Part shown: piece by piece, positions 13,256-23,949 of the stretch | Layout of the letters: every line of letters begins with the position of its first letter | Position numbering within the stretch: position 1 is the stretch's first letter | Assembly: GCA_965153455.1 (NCBI GenBank) | Contig: OZ234493.1 | Coordinates: 23,302,213 to 23,366,212, forward strand | Reading direction: 5' to 3' | DNA length: 64,000 bases | From: Sphagnum compactum | Taxonomy: Eukaryota > Bryophyta > Sphagnopsida > Sphagnales | Position numbers and translations under genes: made by a program | The notes under the pieces: model-generated | Database searches by the model: none | What the model was told of the DNA's origin: nothing | The model's input: only the letters and a program-made list of their open reading frames with translations

Positions 13256-13394
13256 CTTTCAGAGTTGCCATTGCATGATCCATGCTTTGAACAACGTCCT
13301 CGAGCAGGGGCACCCCCATGTGATAGTTGAGAGTATCCCCATACCCCTTCAAGTGATGCATCTGCAGGTCATCTGCCCACTCCAGCAACTTGAT
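13256..13394 (-). pseudogene. Orphan exon of multiple inositol polyphosphate phosphatase (MINPP-like)
   Basis: The minus strand has a 139-nt open block with an AACAG acceptor on one side and a GAAAG|GTGTGT donor on the other. It reads IKLLEWADDLQMHHLKGYGD then TLNYHMGVPLLEDVVQSMDH. The LKGYG-x-x-LNY-x-MGVPLLEDV signature is characteristic of the internal region of multiple inositol polyphosphate phosphatases (histidine acid phosphatases that remove phosphate from inositol phosphates). The RHG catalytic motif and the downstream HAE motif of that family were not found nearby. Upstream on the same strand lie exons of an unrelated tRNA-modifying enzyme. It is therefore either a captured gene fragment or one exon of a gene with very long introns. 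Splice borders and reading frame are intact, so the fragment is not very old. Confidence 0.7.
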
Positions 13395-13554
13395 CTGTTT
13401 GTAAAACAAACAAATATTACAGTGAGTAGCTCTGTGAAGTTCCCGATGCGTCAAATACACTTTCAATCACATATGAATGTAAGCCCAACATCATTCAGTT
13501 GCCAAGATTTGACAGTCACCATTCATTTGTGTGATTTGAGCGATCCAGGGTGGA

Positions 13555-15852
13555 CTATTTGTTGGCAAAGCCTCCAAGGATGTCCTCCATTGTGACAAGA
13601 AAGATCATGGCATAGCCCCCCATTATAAGCATGTGAAGGTATCTGAGGGAAAGTTAAAGAAAATTACTTTAGACATGGATTTCCTCTTGAGAACACTGTG
13701 ATGGATTACCCTGTACAGTGGAGTTGTCAGGTCTATTGTGAATTCCTATAAGATTCTTTAGAGGAGAACTTTTAACAACCTTCCAATTGATTTTTAGGAT
13801 TCCAGACCAAATCTAGTTTGCCACACAGCAACAGAATATGCACTGACAAAAACAACAAAAGACCAGAGTCATCCACCTAGTCCGTCTAGAAACATTTTCT
13901 TTCTCATGTCAAATTGCAGTACAAAATTGAAGGATACCTGTTGTCACACAAATCAACACCAGCAGTAACCGCCTGCAGCATCTCCTCTGAACAGATTCCC
14001 AGAAAAAACAATCAGTATTTTTACTTTGATAACCATAACTTGAAAAAACTGACCAGGATATAGTACTACAACATACAATGCTACGAAAGCATAGCAGTTG
14101 CAATAAAGGAATTCAGCCCATATTTGCAACCATGACCATGTCAAACTAAAGTACACTATGAACTAAAGATGCACAAAATTGGACATCGGAAGGTCAGTAC
14201 CTGGCATTCCCAGCCCACTAACATGGCGAGGCTTTTCCATTGGTAAGCTTGCCTTTTACATCACCAGATAGAATTTAATTGCCACTTTTTTCTAGAAGAA
14301 AAAGGCTGCTACAACAATGACATAGAAGCAGGTGACTGATGAATGAACTTAGAAAAGAAAGAAGCATGTGTGAGAGAAGTGAAGGTGGATCATATAACAA
14401 AGATAAAGAACTACAGTGATAGCTTCTAGAACAGGGCGTTGGTCCTCTGTAGCTTCACCAAGACCAAAGCCACCCAAAGAAAAACCTGCAAAACCACATG
14501 CTCTGTCACTTACTGTTTATCTCAAAGTGGTTGGCTCACAACCTCATCAGAAGACTCATTAAGAAAAAAATTCTCTTGATTTCAAGGATTTGACAACTCA
14601 TCCACACAGAATTAGCCAGTTGGGGTTCATGCACTAAAACAGAACTCAGAATGTGGTTTCACAGCTTGGCAAGTGATACAACAGTTCATGACAAGGAGCA
14701 ATATATCATGCTTAGACATTTTGGGAAATATGGAAAGGAAGAATGAAGCAGGCTTGTTCCCTTGTTGCTAATGTTATGGTAGACAAAAAACAAGTAGTGC
14801 ACCTGCTACATTGGGAGTTGCCATTTGTTGAGCAGAGCGTGTTCGCTGCTCAACACTGCTTCCTCCAACCACAACACCCAGACACCAAATGTCCTGCTTT
14901 GCCCAGATTATGAATCACATCAGTCGGCTTCAATCTACCCAAAATAGGTCATGATACAAGTCATGCAAGATAAAAGGCTCTGAAGGAGTAAAGCAAAGTA
15001 ATATGATATACAATTGACAGAGAAAGGCAATGGTCTAGCCATTGTAAGGTGCAACCAATTGACATGCGGTTTCGCTTTTCCAAGACCCATACAAGAACCT
15101 CATCAAGTAAGCTAGCCCATAAATTAGGTTTGCATGTATTGATGACTTCCATGTACTTGACAGGCCCAACCTGCAACATATTCACCCATATAGAGAGTAA
15201 GTACTTAAACAAACAGCAAGACTTGCAGAGCACAAACTTTTATGTTCCACTTCTTTGAAGCACTAAACTGTTGTGTAACTTGGGATGGTGGGACTGCAAT
15301 GCCTTCTAACCTTGAGAATCTCAACCAGTTCATCAGGTAAACCATAAGGACGAGAAACATTCTTAATAATAATTGCCTTCAAAAATCTGGTATCTGAAGG
15401 AAATAAATCTCTCAAACAAAAAAGATCTGCACCTGAAATTAATGGAGTTGGAGAGAGGGGGAAGAGATCCTCCTACGATTCAGCAACCAAAAGAGGTCTT
15501 GAAAGAGGCCCCAAACTTGGTGGTCCCCTATCTATCTGCTTCATCCATGATCAAGTCCTGCCCAACTGCGAACAATCCATGTTCAGGTAAACACAACATC
15601 TTATGTAAGCTTCCCACCTCCGCAACCACCTCTGGAAGTGGACTGTCCAAACTACGACCAGAGTGTTATGAAGACCCATCTTCAGTCTCCAGCAGTTTTG
15701 AAGTTAGCAACACAACCACAAACAACTCCTTTCAACTAATTCCAGACTGAAAAAAATTGGAAGCTTCTTATCAAAGTCAGATAAGCCAAACCCACCTCTC
15801 CAGAAGTGAAAATTCCACAAGCATGATCAACAATGTCCAACAAAGATGCCTC
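13555..15852 (-). CDS. QTRT2: Queuine tRNA-ribosyltransferase accessory subunit 2-like (possibly truncated)
   Basis: QTRT2 pairs with the catalytic QTRT1 to exchange guanine 34 for queuine in tRNAs with GUN anticodons. Minus-strand exons with consensus borders: 15852-15796 (EASLLDIVDHACGIFTSGE), 15393-15311 (KNVSRPYGLPDELVEILK), 15170 to about 15020 (YMEVINTCKPNLWASLLDEV and KRNRMSIGCTLQWLDHC), 14893-14803 (GVVVGGSSVEQRTRSAQQMA), 14485-14415 (GFSLGGFGLGEATEDQRPVL), 13986-13938 (EMLQAVTAGVDLCDN) and 13642-13555 (YLHMLIMGGYAMIFLV). The blocks follow the order of the TGT-fold family: KP-W-LADE, KR-R-S-DRTL-WLD, the GGxxxxxR block, G-GG-GLGE, and GVDL-D with its following strand. The last exon joins in phase and then meets a stop at 13555. 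The C-terminal zinc site (CxCxxC...H), expected next, was not found. Some usually conserved residues are changed (SIGCT where SVDRT is usual). The N-terminus is uncertain. It could be a decaying or truncated gene. Confidence 0.72.
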
Positions 15853-15869
15853 CTGTGAGGACCACAAAA

Positions 15870-17230
15870 TGTAAATAGCAGCAAGAGCACCAAATATGAG
15901 CAACCCTCTGATGCTTTTTAACAGAGGGTAGCCTTTATTCTTCAGACAATAAGATTGGCCATCTAAGAGACAAAGAAAGCTTTAGAACTACAAAGCCTCA
16001 AAAACCTGTAAAATGGACTATCGATAACTCCAAACTTGGTAGTAATAGAAATATTGGAATGACCATGAGGCATACAAATCATGTTGATACCTGCATACTC
16101 TGGTTGAGAACTTTATCAAAGATATCACAGGATATACCTTGATGAATTTGCTTGACAGCTAGATCCAAGGAGTTACAAGAGAAGCCTTTAGAAGTACAAT
16201 TCAACTCACAAGATGTTTTTGGGGATATGCCACCACCAAAAGAATCTTGTTTAGGTACATAGAACTCTCAGAGTCTGGAAAGTCAGGAACAAAAAGATCG
16301 TCCACAAACCTACAAACAAGGGATAATCTATGAAGAACAACAAGACAGGTGCTTCAAGAGGTGCTTGAGAAAATTGAACTCATAGAAAAAAGATATAAAT
16401 TAGCTAAATAGACAACACAATTGTCTAGAAGAACAAATTATGTAACAACAAATCCAGCTCAGAGATTATGTCTGAAGCCTCCACAACTTTAAAGCTATGT
16501 AGAGTTTCAAACAAATTTATTTCTTCTTTGTTCTTAAGCCACAAATACCCGAAGTTCAAAGCTGTGCTTTGAACCAACAAAAACTTTAAATGATGAAGTT
16601 TAAACATCTGATTAAACACTTTATTAATCAGAACTTTCATACAATCTTTAAGATCTGTCAGGTCTATCTTAGTGTATCCAGTTGAAAAATCAAACAATTG
16701 GAACAAGAATGGAGAAGCTTTACCAACTTTTGTTCTCAAAAGAGTAAGGAATTATATCATATCCAGTACTCCTGTAGAGTCATTAAGAATCCAACTACGA
16801 ATAGAAGGAACATGAACCTTTTTGAGTTTTGACACCCAAAGGTATTTAACTGTGGGAAAAATAGCTTTGTAGAAAGAACTAAGCCACTCAGAACCTTCAG
16901 TATGGGATGTGGAACTGGCTGCACAAATAAATCTTAGTTTAATCAGATTTTTATGAAACTTCCAGACATCACAAAGAAACAGAAGAGGAGGGCCACACTT
17001 TCCACCACTAAAATTATGAGCCTTATTACAAGAATGATGAGATTTAAGAATTTCTCCTTGGGCAAGATCTGAGATCACATATGTACCAACTGGGGAATTA
17101 AACTCAAAGAAAACTGAAGAAACGTAGAGCTTTTTACAAACAAAAACACAATTATTACTATACTTATCCATGTGAGTAATAACAAAAGAACAGACAATTG
17201 AGGAATGAGAATTCAAGACAATTAGAGAAC
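15870..17230 (-). mobile_element. Penelope-like (non-LTR) reverse transcriptase relic, copy 1
   Basis: The minus strand carries two long open blocks. 17216-16752 includes [20 protein letters not shown], preceded by [15 protein letters not shown]. 16739-16425 includes FDFSTGYTKIDLTDLKDCM, which matches reverse transcriptase motif A in the style FSTxYTxI. Further left, motif C survives at about 16300 ([13 protein letters not shown] in a shifted frame), followed by a C-terminal portion down to about 15890. It is colinear with the plus-strand relic at 38610-40300. Compared with that copy, about 27 bp around 16415, covering the IGIPMGTK block (motif B), are missing. It cannot encode an active enzyme. 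The FST-YT-I / IPMGT / VDD combination is typical of Penelope-like RTs; class assignment is inference, since no endonuclease domain or terminal repeat was found. Confidence 0.65.
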
Positions 17231-17349
17231 ATATTTATTTGGTAACAAACTATCCAATTGTGTGGGGTTTATATACAAACACACAGGAAGACACACTCCC
17301 AAAATTAAGGGACACCAAATTGTTCATATAGAGTTACTGACCTGAAGAA

Positions 17350-17960
17350 GGCGATTGCCACCATTGTCACTCATGTTGAAAAGATGTAATTGCGGAGGTT
17401 TCCTATGGAAAGACAATGATTGAAAAAGAATTCCATATCCATGTTCTTGCTCCTCATTCATACCTGCACCTTCCTCCCAATCCTTCACCCCCCACAGACC
17501 ATCACCAAATAAGTTGCATATAACAGTGAAACTTCATTATTCAGTTATATGGCTCATAAACAAGATAGACAGGATGGATGAAACGATACAAGTGAGCAAA
17601 AATACTTCCACGTTTTTCTAACCCATTTCACTTCTCATTTACATCTTGTGCATGCTAATTATCCGTAGCATGGATTAAGCATGAAATCAGAGTCAGTATG
17701 ATATAAAACGAAAACACAGCATTGCAGACTCAAACTGCAATTGTTTGGCTGCTTATGTTCATGCAACTTAGGAGAACCAATCATATAGATATAGAAAGAA
17801 GGACATTACCAGCAATAAAAAGCAAGGGAAGCTTCACGTAACTCTGCCTTCCATTCCTGTAGCATCTGATGCATTTGCTCCTCCAACAATGAAACATCTT
17901 CAACCAATTCTTCCGCCGTGCTTGTTGCAATTCCGACACTATGCCTTGAAGATCATCCAC
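17350..17960 (-). other. Putative exons of an unidentified gene (or QTRT2 5' part)
   Basis: Two minus-strand open blocks have plausible splice borders. The right one (about 17950-17817, donor CTG|GTAATG) reads EELVEDVSLLEEQMHQMLQE then WKAELREASLAFYC, a heptad-rich helical segment. The left one (about 17520-17351, donor CTTCAG|GTCAGT) reads NLFGDGLWGVKDWEEGAG and, further on, HLFNMSDNGGNRLLQ. I do not recognise either. They could be 5' exons of the QTRT2-like gene to the left, with MSDNGGNRLLQ as a possible start, or a separate gene that the reverse transcriptase insertion separates from its partner exons. Confidence 0.3.
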
Positions 17961-18299
17961 CCTGTTGATTGCTCTTGCACGAAAATGTTGTGATCCTTTG
18001 TTGGCTTATGTTTTGCAGCTGCAATCATTTCCAGTCCCCCAAAACATCACTCCCAATTCCCTGACAAAAAAGTACTCATCATATTCACATCACACAAAAC
18101 TGACTGAACATGCAGCTCCAAGCAGTGGCCAATCCACATTCTTTCCCTCATGATTTCAGAACATAATGCAAGCCTACAAGGCATCACACTACAAACAGGT
18201 ATTTTTTGAGCTTTGCAGTAGACTTTTGCCTGAAAATGAAAGCACAGTATGAAGGATAGAAAACCTTTGCTCTGATCCATTGCAACCTACAGCTATCTT

Positions 18300-19130
18300 A
18301 ACTAAACCAGCTCCAATCAATGAAAATTATCATCACTAAAATTAAATTTAGACAATATGTTTAGCTAAAGTTTAATTAGTCATAAAATTTACAAAATTTA
18401 ACAATTAAGTTTATCAAATAAGTTCAATCACTATGTTTAACTTATTAAATTAAACTAGTAGGTTTAACCATTAAAGTTAAATCATTAAGTTTAGCCGTTT
18501 AATTTATGCATTAGATTTAACCTAATTTTAACCACTATGTGTCACCTAGGTTTAAGTATTGTGTTTAGTGATGTGAAATAAATGTGTGAAATAAAAAAAC
18601 TTGATACAGTTGAACACCTTCGATGGTGTAGTTCATTTGTAAAAACTTGGATTATCATTGTGAAAGTTTGAGTTCAATTCCTTATACTTCTAACTTATGT
18701 GCATGTTTAAAAACCTAAAGTAAGTAGGTTAAGGTAGTTTGGTGAAGTTTGGTTACGTTAAGTAGTTTTAGTTAGGTTAGGTTAACACCTACCTAAATGT
18801 CTTTTTTTGACCTACTTAAACCTATTTATTATCAATTTAAATTTTTTTAAGTCAAAAAATAATTTTAGTTTAGTTATAAATTTGATCCAATCAAATGATT
18901 CATTGTTTATTAGTTAAATAATTAGTCACCATGTTAGTCAAAATGAAAAGGTCCAAATTGACTACCTAGTCACATTGATAGGTCCAAATTGACAATGTGG
19001 TCTTTTTTACACCTATCATTTTGAATTTTTTTTATTAGAAAAACCAATAAAAAAAACCATGAATTAATAGTGAATGGATTCTTTTTCAAGTTCAAGCACC
19101 TTTTCAAACTCTAATTTTTTTTCAAATGAT
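18300..19130. other. AT-rich DNA with TTTAA/TAAGTT word repeats
   Basis: 18340-18560 is made of loosely repeated TTAAGTTTA/TTAAATTAA words; a further GGTTAGGTTA-type stretch lies at 18720-18800. No gene was seen. Confidence 0.5.
18620..18695 (+). repeat. tRNA-derived SINE-like promoter remnant
   Basis: GATGGTGTAGTTCATTTG resembles an RNA polymerase III A box and, about 40 bp on, GAGTTCAATTCC resembles a B box (consensus GGTTCGANTCC). The spacing matches tRNA genes, but no full cloverleaf can be folded by eye, so this looks like the head of an old tRNA-derived SINE, not a tRNA gene. Confidence 0.35.
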
Positions 19131-21000
19131 GATGAAATCTTATATGACATGGATGAAAAGGATATAATGTTCTTTTAATATGAATTTGTGGCATGTAATG
19201 TTGGAAACTTCTTCAACCCACATGAGATGGATGAGGGGAGTGGGCTATTAATGGACCCAATTGTGGATGTTCGATATGTGTTGATAACAATGCAAGCCAC
19301 CCCAATATTGTTCAAGAATTTGACAAACTTTATTGCCACAAAATCTAAAAAACTTCCATTCTTTGCAGTGCCTACCATCACCTCCCCTGTTAAGTCCATA
19401 AATGAAGCATGTATTGTTTTTGGAACACCTTAAAAGTTAAGCCCTTAACACAAGTATTTTGTTCATAAAACATGACAACATCACAAAGTATGATTCTTTC
19501 ATGTGAAATTGGTCCTAAAAAATTGTGTTTGATGATTTTTTTTTGATTCATGATGTGTTAATGTTTCAATTGTGAATGAGATCTACTCAACTATGGCCCA
19601 AAAGCGAGCTACCTTGGGCACTCATTTGTAGGAATTATTCAAATGCATAAGGTTCATTAAGGGAACCTTGTGTCACGAGCATGAAAACAACCAAGACCAA
19701 ATTTTTTTAACCAAAATGAGAACAAAGCCAAGCCTAGTTCCAAATCCAATTTGTGAAACAAAAGAAATAAGCAAAAAAAACATGACACATGTGAAACAAA
19801 AATCTAACAAGATTTTATTACAAAGAGAAAACAATAAAACATACCCAAAATTGGTGTGAACATATTAGAGGTAATGGGGAATTATATCTCTATTTATACC
19901 TATTAGGCATTTATTTCAAGGAAGTTTTAAATTAAACTTTCAACCTACATGTGGCCCATGTGTACACATGTGTGGCCCATGTGTACCCTATGAGTTAATT
20001 AAAAATGAAAAAATATTTAATTAAAAATGAACTGAAGGTGAACTAAGAGTTAACTAAAAATGAATTAAAAGTCAATTAAAAGGGAATTGAAAGCGAACTA
20101 AGAATTAATTACAAATGAATTAAAAATAAACTTAAAGTTAATTATAAATGAATTAAAAGTGAACTAATAATTAATTACAAATGAACTGAAAATGAACGAA
20201 AAATTAACTATAAATGAATTAGGATTTAATTAAGAGTGAACTAAGTGTTAATTGAAAATGAACTGGAAGTGAATGAGAACTTAACTAAAAATGAATTAAA
20301 AGTTACTTAGAAATGAACTAAAACTTAATTGGAAACTAACTCAAAAATAAACTGAAACTAAACTAGGAGTTAGGTATAAGTTCATTACAAGTCATGGATG
20401 AACATTCAAATGAATGAATTTTATGACATTGGCATTTGTGACACCTTTGGCTGAGATCCAAAAACCATAAAATGACAAGGTTCATCGATCATAATTCAAT
20501 GAATAGAAAAAAAACATATGCATTGTGAACAACACAATTATTTTTGACCGCACGTGCTTATTCATTTATATAATTAATAAGGTCCCCAAGTTATTACCAT
20601 GATGTATACATCATTTAACATTTTGCATTTAAAAAGATTGGTGCCAATATTTTATTCATGAAGGTGATTACTTTAAGCTTCTACCAGTGGATCCAAGGTA
20701 TTTGAAAAAATAAATGTTCATGACAAAGGATCGGGAGATGGTAATTAGTTTCCAGTTCAAATTTAAATGCCATACAAACATACAACAAAATATATGTCAA
20801 ATATTAAGTGTAAGTGGAGTGGGGTACTAGTGGCTTGAAAAGAAAACAAAAGAGACTGAGTCATCAAAAGATTCAATAGCACAAAACCAAAATTCAACCA
20901 TCTTTTCCAACATGTTACCTTACCCTATTAATTTCTTACATAGGAGGAAAAGGGACCTCACATATGAGGTGATTGATGACCATCTTCCTAATCATCACTA
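19130..21000 (+). pseudogene. PIF/Harbinger-type transposase relic
   Basis: Read through many frameshifts, the plus strand follows the order of a HARBI1-like (DDE_Tnp_4) transposase. 19176-19433 is open (MDEGSGLLMDPIVDVRYVL and FVAxxVGNFFN context). Near 19470-19540 a KHDNITKYDSF-like block follows. Near 20590-20700 come SYYHDV and, in the next frame, DWCQYFIHEGDYFKLLPVDP, resembling the catalytic-core block SYHDV...DxYF-LL-DPGY. At about 20816-20990 VEWGTSGLKRKQKRL carries the third acidic residue (VEWGxGGLKRK), and INFLHRRKRDLTYEVID ends the relic. PIF/Harbinger transposases cut and paste DNA at trinucleotide targets. There are no intact frames; the element is dead. Terminal repeats were not identified, and a tandem repeat block interrupts it. 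Confidence 0.5.
19990..20360. repeat. Degenerate short tandem repeat (ATGAATTAAAAGT words)
   Basis: Roughly 20-30 bp units of the form AACTAAAAATGAATTAAAAGT are repeated about 15 times with drift. The block sits inside the transposase relic, between its N-terminal part and its catalytic-core remnants. Confidence 0.7.
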
Positions 21001-21009
21001 TTAAAAATC

Positions 21010-21990
21010 TAGGTTTTTTATGCCTCTAGTATCATTATTACAATGACATATGTGATTGTGCATGTTGTCCAACATGACAGAAGGAGGTATTTTTTGTTTG
21101 TTTTGTCCCCACCCCAAAAGGAACAATGTCTAATTTAACTCTACTCATTTTCCATTCTAGTCAAAACATTCCTATTAATATGTGGACTACTCAATGCCCA
21201 TGTGGAATAGTGGTATCAAGTAGTGTGACTAATTTTAGTCACATCAATTAATTACATGTTTAAGCAACTACATGTTCTAACTTGTGCCATAAATTCATCT
21301 TTTAATTATTTTTGAATTGTTTTCAAGTTGGAAATCCTCATGTGCGTTGTTCTTATGTTCATGGCTATATATCCATCTTTGCAACTAAAAGTGCATCCTA
21401 GATCTTAGAACTCACTTAAACGTAGGATGTTGTTTGCAAGGCTCTTGGGAAATGGAGCTACAACATTTCCACTTTTGTTATTGGCTTGTCAATGGGGCCT
21501 AGCCTAGAACTTGGCAAAATAGATAGCCTACTATCATGATACTTATGTAGTTTTGGCACAAATGATTTCTTTTTCATTTTGCCAATTTTCCCAGAAAAAA
21601 TAAGACTTTATGTCAAAAACTTTGAAATTTCAATCAACATGTAATCAGTGTAGCCAAAGTTACACCCATGAGATGTCCAAAAATGTAATATAAATGTGAT
21701 CAATCTAAGCAAAAAAACAAAATGAAACTTGTGAGATATCTAATGATTTTATTTTATTTTATTATATTCCAAATTTTTCAAAATCTAAAACCTGAGAGGC
21801 AAATCAAAAATTTAAAATTATATTAATTATTTGGCACATTAATGTTGAATTTCCCCACTTTAGTTTTCAAAACACGTTTTTTTAATACAACTATGATATT
21901 GATTCTCAAGCATTATAACAAGACCCCTATGCACAAGGACATTGGATGATATCACACATGGACAAAACAACATGGTTGTTGAACAAATAA
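21010..21990. other. AT-rich intergenic DNA left of the Helitron
   Basis: No coding signal or clear repeat seen. It forms the 3' flank of the Helitron on the element's strand; the base next to the element end is T on that strand, as expected for insertion between A and T. Confidence 0.5.
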
Positions 21991-22005
21991 TTACTAGTGG
22001 TAACC

Positions 22006-22022
22006 CGTGCCTGCAAGGCACG
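22006..22022 (-). terminator. Helitron 3' terminal hairpin
   Basis: CGTGCCT-GCA-AGGCACG is a perfect 7-bp stem with a 3-nt loop, 8 bp from the CTAG terminus at 21997-21994. In Helitrons this structure acts as the transposition termination signal. Confidence 0.85.
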
Positions 22023-22089
22023 ACACGGCACTGGGAAAAAACTGGGAGTCCAAAGGAGACCCCAAAGAACCCCATACTCACAAGAAAAA

Positions 22090-23850
22090 TCACTGCAGCA
22101 CTTCACGGTAGACCACATTACTGGTATAAACGCTAGCAAGGGCCCCATTCAGAGCCGCCCTGCTGCCACCCCGGACCAGCACCCAGACGCCCCGCCGTGA
22201 GCCGCACCGAGAGAAAGCCACATAAAGCTGCCCGTGGCAAAAAACAGGCTTGGGCAGGTACACCCCCACTGTCTGCAGTGTCTGCCCCTGGGCCTTGTTG
22301 ATAGTCATGGCAAATGCAGGCCGCAACGGGAACTGCCGTCGGCGGAGAGTAAAAGGCATCCTCTCCGTGTCAAAGGGAATGATGCTGAGGCGGGGAATGA
22401 AAACGCGCCTGCCCTTGTCCGGTCCTGTGGCAATCTCAGCATCAATTATGTGCTGCATCAGTTTGACCACAATAAGCCGAGTGCCATTTGCAAGGCCACC
22501 CGGCATATTCCGCAGCAAAATCACGGGGCAGCCTTCCTGCAAGGTCAAAGTGTGGGGTGGCACCCCTGACATGCTGAGGGAGTTTAGAAACTCGGTGGGG
22601 TAAACTCCTCTCTGTTCGCCTTGCACAACAGAATTAGCGCTGTAGTACATGCGGCGCTGTGCTGGTGTGCCGTCAGGTGTGGTGAGGTCAAACCGATTCA
22701 TGATGGCGGTGTTGATGCTGTCAACGTCCTCGTTCAAAGGAGTTAAAATGGCCCTTTGGATGATGTGCTCATTGCGTGACTGCGAGTCTGTGAAGAGGCC
22801 AAGGTCGCCGTAAACTTCATCCACCAAGTTATCAATGGTGTCACCTTGGCAACACATGTCTTCTGGGATCAAAACAGCCTCCTCCCCGACCTCAGGAGAG
22901 ACTTGTTCTGTGCCCTCCCCAATGCGCTGCAAGTAGTCTGCCCAAGCTTGTTGTTGCTGGGCATCGGCTGCGGCGTTGGCTCCGCCTTGTGCTAAAAGCC
23001 TTTGAACACGCATGTTTTCATGCAGGTGACACACTTTAACACGGTGCCAAAGGACTGCGGACCTCTTGAAACTGGCATCCACAATCTGGCCCGGGGAACC
23101 ACAGGCAATATCTGCCTAAAATCACCTCCCATGACAACAACCTTGCCCCCAAAAAGCATGTCCTTTAAGGCAGGGTCAACAGCACCCATAACATGCTGGA
23201 GCGTGCGGTTCACAGCCTCAAACACATGCTTGTGGGCCATGGGTGCCTCATCCCACACAATGAGGCGTGCAGCCCGAATCAAGGCCGCTTGTGGACTGTT
23301 CAGGGGAACATAGCAAGCAGAGGAGTCACAAAGGCCTGCTACAGGAATTTTGAAACGTGAGTGAGCTGTGCAACCGCCCTCCAAAAGCAGGGCTGCAATG
23401 CCAGAAGATGCCATCGACAACACTATGTCACCAGTAGAGCGCACCCTGCTGAGTAGGCACCCGTAGAGGAAAGTCTTGCCAGCCCCTCCCAACCCATCAA
23501 CAAAAAAGGTTTTGTCCAGCGGCTTGGGGTCATGGACCGCGTCAATGACATTGTCATAAATGGAGCGCTGGTGCTGATTTAGCAAAGGCACATCCCGAGA
23601 AAGCTGCTGAGCTTGCCGTGTCACATTGTACCTGGCCCGCTCTTCGGATACAGCGACGTCCCCCGAGGCAGCCAGCTGTGCAGGGATAGGCAGCTCAAAA
23701 TCCTCTAGGGTTTTCCCCCCTTGGGCCTGCAGCAGCAGCTCCACTTCCCGCAAGCCCTGGTCAAGGATGGCCTGGTCCAGCTGCCGGTTGGGCGTTACCT
23801 GCACGACGCAACGGGGGCGGGAGGGGGGGTTATAATCCAGAAGGGCACAT
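22090..23850 (-). pseudogene. Helitron PIF1-type helicase domain (one frameshift)
   Basis: Superfamily 1B DNA helicase module of the Helitron RepHel protein; it unwinds DNA during rolling-circle transposition. The first block (to about 23085) has LLNQHQRSIYDNVI, the Walker A VDGLGGAGKTFLYG (about 23467-23493), GIAALLLEGGCTAHSRFKIP, Walker B LIVWDEAPMAHK (about 23250) and GGDFRQILPVV. The second block (23082-22090) continues with SFKRSAVLWHRVKVCHL, LTPLNEDVDSINTAIMNRF, INKAQGQTLQTVGVYLP and LYVAFSRCGSRRGV. The two are in different frames: at about 23085-23092 the run CCCCGGGCCAG appears to have lost one G, since restoring phase there would join VVPR to the VDASFKRS block. All other helicase motifs are intact, so decay is recent. 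The stop at 22090 is the natural C-terminus. Confidence 0.85.
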
Positions 23851-23949
23851 TTATTCATGCTTACAACTTGCAAGGAAATCGACCATTCAATAGAGAAGTT
23901 TCCAGGCAGCAGTTCAAAGAAGACAACAGAGCACAACTTATACCATCAC

